The translations under genes were made by a program, and so were the position numbers. The notes beneath the pieces are model-generated. The model was not told where the DNA came from. It searched no databases and worked only from the letters and a program-made list of their open reading frames with translations. A DNA stretch of 64,000 nucleotides, from NCBI RefSeq assembly GCF_937910895.1, contig NZ_CALEMI010000159.1:24117-88116 (forward strand), written 5' to 3'. This document shows positions 18,913 through 28,103 of this stretch, one piece after another. The stretch is from an uncultured Dokdonia sp. Its GTDB lineage: Bacteria > Bacteroidota > Bacteroidia > Flavobacteriales > Flavobacteriaceae. Position 1 is the stretch's first letter. Each line of letters begins with the position of its first letter.

Positions 18913-19307
18913 TCTTGTAGTTTATCGAGAATATAAGCAGGACATCTTATAGGTCTATTTTTTTTGGCATCCATAAAAATTAATTCTGTACTTGCAGTTG
19001 TTAACAATTCATCATGTTGATTATAAATTTTATAGTCAAAAATGATGCGAACGGTAGGTAAATTACGTAGGGTTACAGCAACCGTAAGCAAATCATCAAA
19101 TTGCGCCGATTTCTTGTAGATAATGTTTAAAGAATAAACAGGCAAAAAGACACCATTTTCTTCCATGGATTTATAGGAAATCCCTAAGCCATCTAGCCAT
19201 TCAAGTCTCGCTATCTCAAGATATTGCGGGTAATTACCATGATGCACGATGCCCATCTGATCTGTCTCTGCGTATCGAACTTTAATAAAAGAATTATGTG
19301 TTTTCAA
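18909..19307 (-). CDS. YbgC-type acyl-CoA thioesterase
   Basis: The 132-residue protein has the hot-dog fold of 4-hydroxybenzoyl-CoA thioesterases. The catalytic region is RYAETDQMGIVHHGNYPQYLEIARLEWL (about 9-36), with the Asp in TDQMGIVHH as the likely active residue. It hydrolyses acyl-CoA thioesters; chain-length preference is not predictable. It is convergent with the YigZ gene and 202 bases from dnaA, from which it diverges. Confidence 0.88.
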   Translation of the reverse strand: MKTHNSFIKVRYAETDQMGIVHHGNYPQYLEIARLEWLDGLGISYKSMEENGVFLPVYSLNIIYKKSAQFDDLLTVAVTLRNLPTVRIIFDYKIYNQHDELLTTASTELIFMDAKKNRPIRCPAYILDKLQD

Positions 19308-19509
19308 GGAATGACTCGGTTTTTTTTTGTAGTTTTAAAAGATGCTAAGTATGCACAAAAATTAATCGAAAAACAACCCCTAAGTTGTTTTTTTATTCAA
19401 AAAATTGTTCACATATTTGCTACAGGTTAAAAGGGGGAGCAATTATGTTCATAATTGAAAAATTTTTAACCTTCTAAAGACAACTAACAACCAAACTAAT
19501 TAACAACTA

Positions 19510-20937
19510 ATGAGTAGAACTGCGCAATCTGTATGGGAGAACTGTTTGTCTTTTATAAAGGACAATATTACACCCCAAGCATATAAAACGTGGTTTGAAC
19601 CTATCAAGGCTGTAAAGCTTACTGACGTCGCACTTAACATACAAGTACCCAGTAAGTTTTTCTATGAATGGCTAGAAGAACACTATGTAAAGCTTCTAAA
19701 AGTTGCTCTCAATAAGGAACTAGGAGAGAACGCAAAGCTGGTGTATGTCATCAAAATGGAAAACACCTATGGTAACAATCAACCGTTCACAGAAAAAATC
19801 CCTAGTGCCAATAGATCTTCTTTAAAATCTCAAGATGTAGACGCACCTTTTAAAAACAAAAATCCTGAGTTAAAAAACCCGTTTGTAATTCCTGGAATCC
19901 GTAATCTACAAATAGAATCTCAACTCAATCCTAATTATAATTTTGATAATTTCTTAGAAGGAGATTCCAATCGTCTTGCCCGTTCAGCGGGAATGGCGGT
20001 GGCTAATAAACCTGGAGGAACTTCTTTTAATCCATTACTTGTATTTGGAGGTGTTGGTCTAGGAAAGACACATTTAGCACATGCTATTGGAGTACAAATC
20101 AAAGATCAATATCCAGACAAAACAGTATTATACATCTCTGCAGAGAAGTTTACACAACAATATATAGAATCCGTTAAAAAGAATAACAGAAATGATTTTA
20201 TTCATTTCTACCAAGTAATTGATGTGCTGATTGTAGATGATATTCAGTTACTAAGCGGAAAAGCAGGAACACAAGACGTATTCTTCCATATCTTTAACCA
20301 TTTACATCAAAATGGGAAACAGGTGATTCTTACCAGTGATAAGGCTCCTGTAGATATGCAAGATATAGAACAACGCTTATTATCTCGTTTTAAATGGGGA
20401 TTATCAGCTGAGTTGCAACATCCTGGTTTTGAAACCCGCATCTCGATCATCAAACACAAACTCTATCAAGATGGTGTGGAAATGCCAGAGGAAATTGTAG
20501 AGTTCTTAGCAAATAATATCAAGACCAATATCCGTGAACTTGAAGGTGCGATCATTTCATTAATTGCACATTCGTCTTTCAATAAAAAAGAAATCACGCT
20601 GGATCTTGCTAAGAAGATTGTAGATAATTATGTGAAGCATACCAAACGTGAAGTATCCATCGATTATATTCAAAAAATCGTTTCTGATTATTTCCAAATG
20701 GATGTAGATACTTTACAATCTAAAACACGTAAACGTCATATCGTACAAGCAAGACAACTGGCGATGTTCTTTGCAAAAAAATTAACCAAAGCATCGCTGG
20801 CAAGTATCGGATCTCAAATTGGACAACGCGATCATGCGACTGTATTACACGCCTGTAAAACCGTAGATAACCTCGCTTCTACAGACAAACAATTTCGTAA
20901 ATACGTAGAAGATTTAAATAAAAAGTTGACTGTCTAA
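19510..20937 (+). CDS. dnaA: Chromosomal replication initiator DnaA
   Basis: The 475-residue initiator is complete: N-terminal domain I (WENCLSFIKDNITPQAYKTWFEPIK), variable linker, AAA+ domain with Walker A GGVGLGKT at 180-187 and Walker B LIVDDIQLLSGK, and the C-terminal DNA-binding helix pair GSQIGQRDHATVLHACKTV. It binds DnaA boxes at the origin. The 202-base upstream spacer has only one loose box-like word (TTGTTCACA), so I do not place an origin here. A strong terminator follows at 20960. Confidence 0.98.
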   Translation: MSRTAQSVWENCLSFIKDNITPQAYKTWFEPIKAVKLTDVALNIQVPSKFFYEWLEEHYVKLLKVALNKELGENAKLVYVIKMENTYGNNQPFTEKIPSANRSSLKSQDVDAPFKNKNPELKNPFVIPGIRNLQIESQLNPNYNFDNFLEGDSNRLARSAGMAVANKPGGTSFNPLLVFGGVGLGKTHLAHAIGVQIKDQYPDKTVLYISAEKFTQQYIESVKKNNRNDFIHFYQVIDVLIVDDIQLLSGKAGTQDVFFHIFNHLHQNGKQVILTSDKAPVDMQDIEQRLLSRFKWGLSAELQHPGFETRISIIKHKLYQDGVEMPEEIVEFLANNIKTNIRELEGAIISLIAHSSFNKKEITLDLAKKIVDNYVKHTKREVSIDYIQKIVSDYFQMDVDTLQSKTRKRHIVQARQLAMFFAKKLTKASLASIGSQIGQRDHATVLHACKTVDNLASTDKQFRKYVEDLNKKLTV

Positions 20938-20959
20938 GTACAGTATACTAATTCATATT

Positions 20960-20993
20960 AAAACGGTCAAATGCAAATACATTTGACCGTTTT
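20960..20993 (+). terminator. Intrinsic terminator after dnaA
   Basis: A 14-base arm pair (AAAACGGTCAAATG / CATTTGACCGTTTT) around a CAAATA loop, 22 bases after the dnaA stop. Confidence 0.85.
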
Positions 20994-21074
20994 ATGTTTT
21001 ATTTATATTCTTTTCAAAAATTCATTGGTATTTTAGAATGAGTTTTCATACTATACTTTTAGTTTTGTTGAAAC

Positions 21075-22169
21075 ATGAATCGTAAAATCTTATTCATATT
21101 TATATCTACGCTCCTCCCTTTCTTATGTTTCGGACAACAATCGTATTTCTACACAGTCCCAACTACATATTCCGATGGTTGGAAAACGAGTGATTTGTTA
21201 TCACAACAGATCGATACTACCCTACTTTATAAAGGTTTTCAACAATTAGCAAATGTAGATCACAAAATTCATAGCGTACTTATTATCAAGAATGAACATC
21301 TAGTTTTTGAAGAATATTATCAGGATTATTCTTATGATATCGTACACGATTTACGGTCTGTCAATAAAAGTATCAAATCAATACTCATGGGGATTGCCAT
21401 TGACAAAGGTTTTATAGAAAGTGAAGATGACCTAATCTTCAAATATTTAAAAACGCCTGTTCCTCAAAAAAACCTCGATCCCCGAAAAGACAATATTACC
21501 ATCAAACACTTACTCACCATGAGCATGGGGCTAGACTGTAATGACTGGGATAAAAAATCAAAAGGACAGGAAGATCGTGTCTATAAAAAGAAAGACTGGT
21601 TACAATATACCTTAGATCTTCCGATGGATAGAGAACCTGGCAAAACTGCTCTCTATTGCTCTATGGGAACGGTACTTGCTGCCGAAATTATAGCGCAAGC
21701 TTCTGGCATGTCATTAGACGCGTTCACTAAAAGGTACTTGTTTGATCCTTTGGGAATCAGCAACATTCAACGAGGACATACCACAACGGATAAAGAAATT
21801 ATCTCATCAGGAAAGCGCTTGTATATGACCCCTAGAGATATGGCAAAAATTGGTAAACTCATCCTCCAAAAGGGACTTTGGGAGGGACAACAGATCGTAT
21901 CTGAGTCATGGATCACAACTTCCACTAGCATACATACCCAAATCACAGGGATTGATTATGGCTATTTATGGTGGCAATTTCCATTTATTCATCAAGGAAA
22001 ACGCACCAACGCAACGTTAGCGACAGGAAATGGCGGACAATATATTATGATCTTTCCTGAGCAAGATATGGTTATTGTTTTTACAGGAGGTGCTTATAAT
22101 TCGCAGGAAGATAAACTTCCATTCAAGATTGTAAGTGACTTGATTATACCTTCTTTACGTCAACATTAA
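21075..22169 (+). CDS. Secreted serine hydrolase (beta-lactamase-like)
   Basis: The 364-residue protein has a signal peptide ending LCFGQQ and a class C beta-lactamase / penicillin-binding fold. The catalytic Ser-x-x-Lys is SVNK (95-98) in HDLRSVNKSIKS, the Tyr motif is YCS (194-196) where YxN is usual, and the third motif region reads ATGNGGQYIMIFPEQDMV. Family members are periplasmic esterases, peptidases or hydrolases of beta-lactam-like bonds; true beta-lactamase action is not implied. It stands alone with its own spacers. Confidence 0.85.
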   Translation: MNRKILFIFISTLLPFLCFGQQSYFYTVPTTYSDGWKTSDLLSQQIDTTLLYKGFQQLANVDHKIHSVLIIKNEHLVFEEYYQDYSYDIVHDLRSVNKSIKSILMGIAIDKGFIESEDDLIFKYLKTPVPQKNLDPRKDNITIKHLLTMSMGLDCNDWDKKSKGQEDRVYKKKDWLQYTLDLPMDREPGKTALYCSMGTVLAAEIIAQASGMSLDAFTKRYLFDPLGISNIQRGHTTTDKEIISSGKRLYMTPRDMAKIGKLILQKGLWEGQQIVSESWITTSTSIHTQITGIDYGYLWWQFPFIHQGKRTNATLATGNGGQYIMIFPEQDMVIVFTGGAYNSQEDKLPFKIVSDLIIPSLRQH

Positions 22170-22189
22170 AATAGGATTCTGCCTTCGTA

Positions 22190-22205
22190 CGCTTTCGCGA
22201 AAGCG
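22190..22205. repeat. Dispersed palindrome copy 5 (intergenic)
   Basis: Perfect CGCTTTCGCGAAAGCG flanked by GTA and TAA, 38 bases before the phosphatase ATG. Confidence 0.95.
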
Positions 22206-22243
22206 TAACATTCCCTATTTTAGTATTCCCAAAACGAATCGCT

Positions 22244-22702
22244 ATGAACAAAACCAAGATCCTCATGGTATGCCTTGGCAATATATGTCGCTCACCACTC
22301 GCCGAAGGAATCTTACGTAACAAATTGGATATCAATAAATTTACTATTGATTCGACAGGAACAGGGAATTGGCATGTAGGGAATCCACCAGATAAACGAA
22401 GTGTTGCTGTTGCTAAAAAATATGGTATTGATATTTCTGGTCTACGAGGAAGACAATTCACAAGTTTGGACTATCAAAATTTTGATCACATCTATGTCAT
22501 GGATAGTTCTAATCTAGAAAATGTACTAGCCCTTGCCGAAAGCAAAGAAGATCGGGCAAAAGTGTCTATGATTCTAGACACGCTATTTCCTGGAGAGAAA
22601 GTAGATGTTCCAGATCCCTATTATGGTGGTGATGATGGCTTTGAGCAGGTTTATGCGATGCTAGATGAAGCCTGTGACGTCATAAAACAGCGACACACCT
22701 AG
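22244..22702 (+). CDS. Low-molecular-weight protein-tyrosine phosphatase
   Basis: The 152-residue protein has the P-loop CLGNICRSPLAEG with the nucleophile Cys10 and Arg16 of the C-x5-R motif, and the general-acid DPYYGGDDGFEQVY near the C-terminus. Enzymes of this family dephosphorylate tyrosine on proteins such as polysaccharide co-polymerase kinases, though none is visible nearby. Length and motif spacing are normal. Confidence 0.93.
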   Translation: MNKTKILMVCLGNICRSPLAEGILRNKLDINKFTIDSTGTGNWHVGNPPDKRSVAVAKKYGIDISGLRGRQFTSLDYQNFDHIYVMDSSNLENVLALAESKEDRAKVSMILDTLFPGEKVDVPDPYYGGDDGFEQVYAMLDEACDVIKQRHT

Positions 22703-22763
22703 TCATCTTTTGACTCCAGATTTTGTATATTTAGAAAAACTATAATCCTAATTCTATAATCCT

Positions 22764-24146
22764 ATGAAAAAATTTAAAATCCTACTGACGTTATTTTTGG
22801 CTACATATCTTTCCTATGGCCAAACCCCCGACATTGCTATTTTAGAAGTTGCTTCTGGTTTTGACAATCCTGTAGATATTCAAAATGCAGGTGACGATCG
22901 TCTCTTTATTGTAGAACAATCAGGTGCGATCCAGATCATAAATAGTGATAATACCGTAAACAGTACGCCGTTTATTTCGATTCCTGTGAATGATAGCGGA
23001 TTTGAACAAGGACTTCTAGGACTTGCGTTTCACCCAGAGTATGCAACTAATGGTTTCTTTTATGTGCATTACACACAAAATAATGGGGACACGCAAATAT
23101 CAAGATTTACTGTAACGAGCGATCCTGATATTGCAGATCCGAATTCTGAATTCCCCCTCTTGGAAGTAGATCAACCATTTTCAAACCATAATGGTGGTGG
23201 TCTCGCTTTTGGAGAGGATGGTTTTTTATATATTGCTTTAGGCGATGGAGGAAGTGGTGGAGATCCTGGAAATAGAGCCCAAAATCCTGGAATCCTTTTA
23301 GGTAAAATACTCCGTATAGATGTCGATAATCAAGATGCTGGCTTGGAGTATGCCATTCCAGATACCAATCCATTTGTAAGCAATAGCAGTTTTAGACCCG
23401 AAATTTGGGACTTAGGACTGCGTAATCCTTTTCGTTTTTCTTTTGATGATGAAACGGGAGCAATGTGGATAGGCGATGTGGGACAAAATCAAATAGAAGA
23501 AGTAGATCGTGGTATTGGAGGCGGTCATAATTATGGATGGCGTTGTTATGAAGGGAATAGTCCTTTTAATACATCAAATTGTCCTGATGACAGCGAACTT
23601 ACATTTCCTGTAGCGCAATATTTTCATAGTGGTAATGGCCCCGCTAAATGTTCTATTGTGGGAGGTTATGTCTATAGAGGTGCTCAATTTCCTACAATGC
23701 AGGGCTTGTATTTCTTTGCAGATACGTGTAGTAATGAGATTGCTTATATAGATGCTTCTACGCCTGCAGAGATTACATATAGTGAACAATTTGGCGGAAA
23801 TTCATTTGTCACTTTTGGAGAGGACATCAACAAAGAATTATATATTTCTGGTCTTGCTGGAACAGTATATAGAGTTGTTGATGCCGACTTATTAAGTGCT
23901 GACACCTTTGATCAAGAAAATTCAATAAGCATCTATCCTAACCCAGCAACAGACGTATTAAATATAGTCTTAACCCAGCTTACTAACACAGATACGCTAC
24001 GAATTTTTGATATCACAGGAAAACTTGTAAAATCACAATCGATTGAAAGCCTTACAACAACCATACGTATCGGAGATTTGACATCTGGTATCTATCTTGC
24101 ACAACTAGAAACTTCTGGATATACCCAGAAACTAATTATAAAATAA
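22764..24146 (+). CDS. Secreted PQQ-type sugar dehydrogenase, T9SS-sorted
   Basis: The 460-residue protein has a signal peptide (MKKFKILLTLFLATYLSYGQ), a six-bladed glucose/sorbosone dehydrogenase propeller (GLLGLAFHPEYATNGFFYVHY, HNGGGLAFGEDGFLYIALGDGG, NPFRFSFD, GDVGQNQIEEVD) and a C-terminal type A sorting domain from about residue 388 (SIYPNPATDVLNI ... LTSGIYLAQL ... KLIIK). The propeller family oxidises sugars or acts on carbohydrate-like ligands; the sorting domain sends it through the type IX secretion system to the cell surface or medium. This is direct evidence for that system in the host. Confidence 0.9.
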   Translation: MKKFKILLTLFLATYLSYGQTPDIAILEVASGFDNPVDIQNAGDDRLFIVEQSGAIQIINSDNTVNSTPFISIPVNDSGFEQGLLGLAFHPEYATNGFFYVHYTQNNGDTQISRFTVTSDPDIADPNSEFPLLEVDQPFSNHNGGGLAFGEDGFLYIALGDGGSGGDPGNRAQNPGILLGKILRIDVDNQDAGLEYAIPDTNPFVSNSSFRPEIWDLGLRNPFRFSFDDETGAMWIGDVGQNQIEEVDRGIGGGHNYGWRCYEGNSPFNTSNCPDDSELTFPVAQYFHSGNGPAKCSIVGGYVYRGAQFPTMQGLYFFADTCSNEIAYIDASTPAEITYSEQFGGNSFVTFGEDINKELYISGLAGTVYRVVDADLLSADTFDQENSISIYPNPATDVLNIVLTQLTNTDTLRIFDITGKLVKSQSIESLTTTIRIGDLTSGIYLAQLETSGYTQKLIIK

Positions 24147-24154
24147 AAAATCCT

Positions 24155-24880
24155 ATGAGTGAGCCCCAAGCGCTAGGTAAATTATATCTGATTCCAACAA
24201 CTTTAGGAGAAACAAGTGCTCTTGAGGTGATTCCGCTATCTGTAAAGAAAGTCATAGAATTGGTCGATCATTATATTGTTGAAAACGAAAAAACAGCAAG
24301 GCGATCTATCAAAGCGATTTCGCCAGGAAAGTCTCAACCTAAATTACAGATCAAGCTTCTCAATAAGTACACGGATGAGTTGGAACTTCCCTCCTACTTA
24401 GATCCTTGTTTTGAAGGAGTTTCTGTTGGTTTACTTTCTGAAGCGGGAGTACCAGGCATTGCAGACCCAGGAGCTGATGTGGTGAAAATTGCACATCAAA
24501 AAGGGATTCAAGTGGTGCCGCTGGTGGGACCATCATCTATTTTGATGGCGATGATGAGTAGTGGTATGAATGGGCAAAATTTTGCGTTTAACGGCTATAT
24601 ACCCATCGAGCAAAAACAACGCAAAATGGAATTAAAGCGTCTCGAAAAACTGTCATTTGATACAGGTCAATCACAATTGTTTATAGAAACACCGTATCGC
24701 AATGATAAAATGTTACAAGACATCGTAAGTTCGGTACATGCAGATACCCGTATCTGCGTGGCATGTGATATTACCCTGCCAACTGAATTTATACTTACAA
24801 AGCCAGCGAGTTACTGGAAAGAAAATATGCCGAATCTTCATAAACGCCCTGCTATTTTTATTATACATAAAGGACTTTAG
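24155..24880 (+). CDS. RsmI-like SAM methyltransferase
   Basis: The 241-residue protein has the tetrapyrrole-methylase fold of RsmI, which 2'-O-methylates C1402 of 16S rRNA. It shows GLLSEAGVPGIADPGADVVKIAHQKG and VPLVGPSSILMAMMSSGMNGQNFAFNGYIP, but its N-terminus (LYLIPTTLGETSALEVIP) differs from the usual ATPIGNL start, as in the second RsmI-like group common in Bacteroidota. The rRNA target is therefore an inference. It begins nine bases after the dehydrogenase gene. Confidence 0.8.
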   Translation: MSEPQALGKLYLIPTTLGETSALEVIPLSVKKVIELVDHYIVENEKTARRSIKAISPGKSQPKLQIKLLNKYTDELELPSYLDPCFEGVSVGLLSEAGVPGIADPGADVVKIAHQKGIQVVPLVGPSSILMAMMSSGMNGQNFAFNGYIPIEQKQRKMELKRLEKLSFDTGQSQLFIETPYRNDKMLQDIVSSVHADTRICVACDITLPTEFILTKPASYWKENMPNLHKRPAIFIIHKGL

Positions 24881-24947
24881 AAGCAATTCTAGCGCTATAG
24901 ATTTAGATACATTTTCTATAAAAACACTCTCATTTACGGAGATCATT

Positions 24948-25187
24948 TCATCTCAAATTTGAAGGTCTTGGATAGGTACGTTGTACTTTCTTAATCATGG
25001 GTTCTAGTCCGTTGAGTTTGATCTCATACATTTCTTGAAGTAAACGTCCTAGTTTTCCCTCTGGAAATCCTTTTTGCTTAAACCACACAAAATAATACTC
25101 AGGCACATCTACAAGATAATACCCTTTGTATTTACCAAAAGGCATTTTATAATGTGCGAGTTCTATGAGATGATCTTGGGGTGTCAA
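24948..25187 (-). CDS. DUF3820 family protein
   Basis: The 79-residue protein contains MPFGKYKGYYLVDVPEYYFVWFKQKGFPEGKLG, the hallmark of DUF3820, a small domain also seen attached to exonucleases. Its start overlaps the stop of the nuclease-like gene by four bases, so the two are made together. The family has been proposed as nucleic-acid-associated; no function is proven. Confidence 0.85.
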   Translation of the reverse strand: MTPQDHLIELAHYKMPFGKYKGYYLVDVPEYYFVWFKQKGFPEGKLGRLLQEMYEIKLNGLEPMIKKVQRTYPRPSNLR

Positions 25188-25933
25188 ATTATAAGCCTTT
25201 TGTAGTTTAATTCTATTCCTTTACTATCAAATCTCGAAATAAGAAAAATTTTATCGTAACTAGATGATAGCTTTGGGTACTGTCCTAAATCAATAAGAGT
25301 ATTTTTATCAACCCTACTGAATATATAATCGACTAAAATCAACCAATTCTTTTCAAAAGAGATTGAATCTAAATTATCTAGTAGTTTTTTTTCTTTTTCA
25401 CGAATAGCAATTTGAAGAGCTTGATATCTTTTTTTTGTAATATCCCAACCTTCATCTTTATCACTACAACCCCCTAAATAAATATTAGTATCTTGATCAT
25501 CACGTGACTCGTATAAAGTGTAACTAAAATTAGACTCAATTGAAACACTTTCACCAAATATCTTATGCTCTATTGTGTTTTTAATAGATTCCTCAAGGTT
25601 TTTGTAAAATATATTATCAGGTTTTAGGGGCCTCTTGTAAGCAACAGAGGCTCTTAAGCAATGATTTAATCCTGTGTCAAATTCATTTAGAAATAAACGC
25701 ATCCTTTTCAAAAAGCTTTCCTTAAAATCCTCTAAAGCAACAAATTTTCCGTCTACTTCTATTTGATAATTTAATCTTCTAACCTCAACTCCAATTTTTC
25801 CTATGGAAAAATCTGGGAAAGTATAACGACCTCTAGGCTCAAAATCAATATTATCATAGCCTAAGTAAAATAAAAACTTTTTTGCTTTTTTTTCATCTTT
25901 ATTCATTCCAAAAAAATCAATCTCACTCCCCAT
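25184..25933 (-). CDS. Unknown protein with PD-(D/E)xK-like motif
   Basis: I do not recognise this protein of about 249 residues. Its N-terminal part reads FPDFSIGKIGVEVRR, which resembles the active-site strand pair of PD-(D/E)xK nucleases with Arg where Lys is usual. The chosen ATG (MGSEIDFFG) overlaps the amidohydrolase stop by 11 bases and has GGAGAGAAGG just before it; an ATG 21 bases further upstream is also possible. It is followed, with a four-base overlap, by the DUF3820 gene. A nucleic-acid function for the pair is only an inference. Confidence 0.6.
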   Translation of the reverse strand: MGSEIDFFGMNKDEKKAKKFLFYLGYDNIDFEPRGRYTFPDFSIGKIGVEVRRLNYQIEVDGKFVALEDFKESFLKRMRLFLNEFDTGLNHCLRASVAYKRPLKPDNIFYKNLEESIKNTIEHKIFGESVSIESNFSYTLYESRDDQDTNIYLGGCSDKDEGWDITKKRYQALQIAIREKEKKLLDNLDSISFEKNWLILVDYIFSRVDKNTLIDLGQYPKLSSSYDKIFLISRFDSKGIELNYKRLII

Positions 25934-27551
25934 ACACCTTCTCTCCACCAACATAAGTCGCTTTGACTTCTAGGTTGGGGATTTTGTCTTCGTCTACGGT
26001 CATAATATCTTGATCCATGATAATAAAGTCAGCGAGTTTTCCTGTTTCAATGCTTCCTTTTTCCCCTTCTTCAAAATTTGAATAGGCCGCCCATATCGTC
26101 ATTCCTTTTAAGGTTTCTTCTCGGGTAAGGGCATTTTCCATTTGATACCCGCCTTCTGGGTATTGTTTTAAATCTTTACGAGCTACCGCTGCATAAAACG
26201 TATAAAATGGGCTGACTTGCTCTACAGGAAAATCAGTTCCTAAAACGACAATCCCTGATTTATTTAATAAATCTTTAAAGGCATACGCCCCTTTAATACG
26301 TGCTGCTCCTACTCTATCTTCTGCCCAATACATATCACTGGTGGCGTGTGTCGGTTGTACGGATGGAATAATCTTTTGATTAAAAAAATCAAAATCTCCT
26401 TGAGAAACTACTTGTGCGTGTTCTACCTTCCATCGTGGGTCTTCTATAGTTTGCAAGGCTTCTTTGTAGGCTCTTAATACCACTACATTAGCACTATCCC
26501 CTATCGCATGGGTATTCATTTGAAAACCAGCTCCTGCAATTCGCTTTGAGAGGTTTTGAATTTCTGACACTGGTGTAATCATTGCTCCAAAATGTCCGTC
26601 TTTATCAGTATACGGTTCTTTTAAAGCAGCACCTCTAGAACCCAAAGCGCCATCTCCATATACTTTTACAGAACGTACATTGAGATAGTCTGTTTTTACT
26701 TTTCCTGAGGTTAAATAATGATCTAGGTTTTCTGGTTTGTTACTAATCATAGCATAGACACGCATCTTTAAATCGCCAGCCGTTTGTAGACTGTCGATCA
26801 ACTCGATAATAGATTTATCGAGTCCTGCATCATTTACCGTAGTTAATCCGTAGGAGAAACATACTTCTTGCGCCCCTTTTAGGGATGCTATATTTTGTGA
26901 TCTACTTGCTTTTGGCATGACAGCGTCTACTAGTTCTTGCGGTCGGTCTACCAATACACCTGTAATCTTTCCATCTTCTTTGACAATTTCTCCTCCGGCT
27001 ACAGTGGTTGCTTCGGTAATTCTTGCAAGGTATAAGGCTTTTTGATTGACTAGATAGGCATGACCATCTACACGCTCTAATGCCACCGGTAGATTTGGAA
27101 ATAAGGCATCTAGTTTTTCTTTGGTAGGGAATTCCTTAACGTCCCAGTCGTTTTGATCCCATCCTCTTCCTCTTAAGAAGGTAGTGGCTGGGTTTGCTTT
27201 CGCGAAAGCGGACACCCGCTCCAACACTTCATCATAACTTGTTGTACCGACAAGATCTACGACTTGCAGATTTTGACCTAATCCGTAAAAATGACAGTGT
27301 CCATCAATGAGTCCTGGCAAGACCGTTTTTCCAAAAGCATCCACAACTTCTGGGGCGGTATAGGCTTCTGTAATTTCTTGTGTGGTGCCTACAGCGACAA
27401 ATTTTCCGTCTTTGATGGCAAAGGATTCCGCTTTCGCGAAAGCGTCATTCACCGTATATACCGTTGCATTGACAACAATAAGGTCTACTTCTTGTTTTGT
27501 AGTACAAGAGATTGTAAACGTAAGTAGGAGTAAAAAAGTAAAGATTCGCAT
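25923..27551 (-). CDS. Amidohydrolase lipoprotein (YtcJ-like)
   Basis: The 542-residue protein has a lipobox (FTISC) and a YtcJ-type amidohydrolase domain: the metal-binding HCHFYGLG near residue 85, WKVEHAQVVS, IPSVQPTHATSDMYWAEDRVG, VLGTDFPVEQVSPFYTFYAAV and a closing composite beta-domain (LADFIIMDQDI). It probably hydrolyses an amide or ester substrate in the periplasm or at the outer membrane; the substrate is unknown. Two full palindrome copies lie in frame, both read as AFAKA, 219 bases apart, near residues 38 and 116. Confidence 0.88.
   Translation of the reverse strand: MRIFTFLLLLTFTISCTTKQEVDLIVVNATVYTVNDAFAKAESFAIKDGKFVAVGTTQEITEAYTAPEVVDAFGKTVLPGLIDGHCHFYGLGQNLQVVDLVGTTSYDEVLERVSAFAKANPATTFLRGRGWDQNDWDVKEFPTKEKLDALFPNLPVALERVDGHAYLVNQKALYLARITEATTVAGGEIVKEDGKITGVLVDRPQELVDAVMPKASRSQNIASLKGAQEVCFSYGLTTVNDAGLDKSIIELIDSLQTAGDLKMRVYAMISNKPENLDHYLTSGKVKTDYLNVRSVKVYGDGALGSRGAALKEPYTDKDGHFGAMITPVSEIQNLSKRIAGAGFQMNTHAIGDSANVVVLRAYKEALQTIEDPRWKVEHAQVVSQGDFDFFNQKIIPSVQPTHATSDMYWAEDRVGAARIKGAYAFKDLLNKSGIVVLGTDFPVEQVSPFYTFYAAVARKDLKQYPEGGYQMENALTREETLKGMTIWAAYSNFEEGEKGSIETGKLADFIIMDQDIMTVDEDKIPNLEVKATYVGGEKVYGE
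27196..27210. repeat. Dispersed palindrome copy 6 (in amidohydrolase)
   Basis: GCTTTCGCGAAAGCG followed by GACAC, read as AFAKA in the amidohydrolase. Confidence 0.95.
27429..27444. repeat. Dispersed palindrome copy 7 (in amidohydrolase)
   Basis: Perfect CGCTTTCGCGAAAGCG, read as AFAKA near the N-terminus of the same gene. Confidence 0.95.
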
Positions 27552-27611
27552 AAGAAAGATTTTGCACTAAAATACAAAACCTAGCTGGTATACAATAGGA
27601 TCAAAACAATT

Positions 27612-28085
27612 TTAAAAAAGTAATCTGTAGGTTCCGAAGTTTGTGTTTTCAATGGTTACACTGTCGCTATTTACGGCTACGTTTGAATATACATTCCCAA
27701 GACAACAAGGATCAGAAATAGCTTCGACAGAAAAGCTGAAAGCGACTTCAAATACATTTGGAATCGAGATTTGATAGCTTTCTAAAGTACTACTTTCCAT
27801 AAATGTAGGAAGTACAACTACGGTTCTATCGCCTGACCCGAGGGTTTCTGCATTGAAATTAATGGCTTGATTGGTTTGGGTATTAATGATTTGTAAACTA
27901 TCGATAACAAATGTGTCATTAGAAAATAAATCTTCTCCTGAATCGGCAGCAACAAATTCTAATCTTAAACTAACTGAGATGCAATCTACCAAAGCACAGG
28001 CATTATTAGTTTCTTGTGTTTCATCTTGGGAACAAGAAAAGCAACTAATGGCTAGGAATAAAAAGGCGATACGTCGCTGTAACAT
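27612..28085 (-). CDS. Hypothetical lipoprotein, paralogue 1
   Basis: The 157-residue protein has a lipobox (AISCFSC) and a beta-rich mature part. It shares layout with the next gene: two spaced Cys (CALVDC), a hydrophobic strand followed by AADSGEDLF, a CC pair late in the protein (SDPCCLGN) and a beta-strand end FGTYRLLF. The family is seen in Flavobacteriia as tandem small lipoproteins; I know no function. The gap to its paralogue is 18 bases. Confidence 0.7.
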   Translation of the reverse strand: MLQRRIAFLFLAISCFSCSQDETQETNNACALVDCISVSLRLEFVAADSGEDLFSNDTFVIDSLQIINTQTNQAINFNAETLGSGDRTVVVLPTFMESSTLESYQISIPNVFEVAFSFSVEAISDPCCLGNVYSNVAVNSDSVTIENTNFGTYRLLF

Positions 28086-28103
28086 GGATTTATATTTTGG
28101 GGG

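Noticed and set aside
19308..19509. Replication origin next to dnaA
   Set aside because: Only one loose DnaA-box-like word is visible, and there is no box cluster or clear unwinding element.
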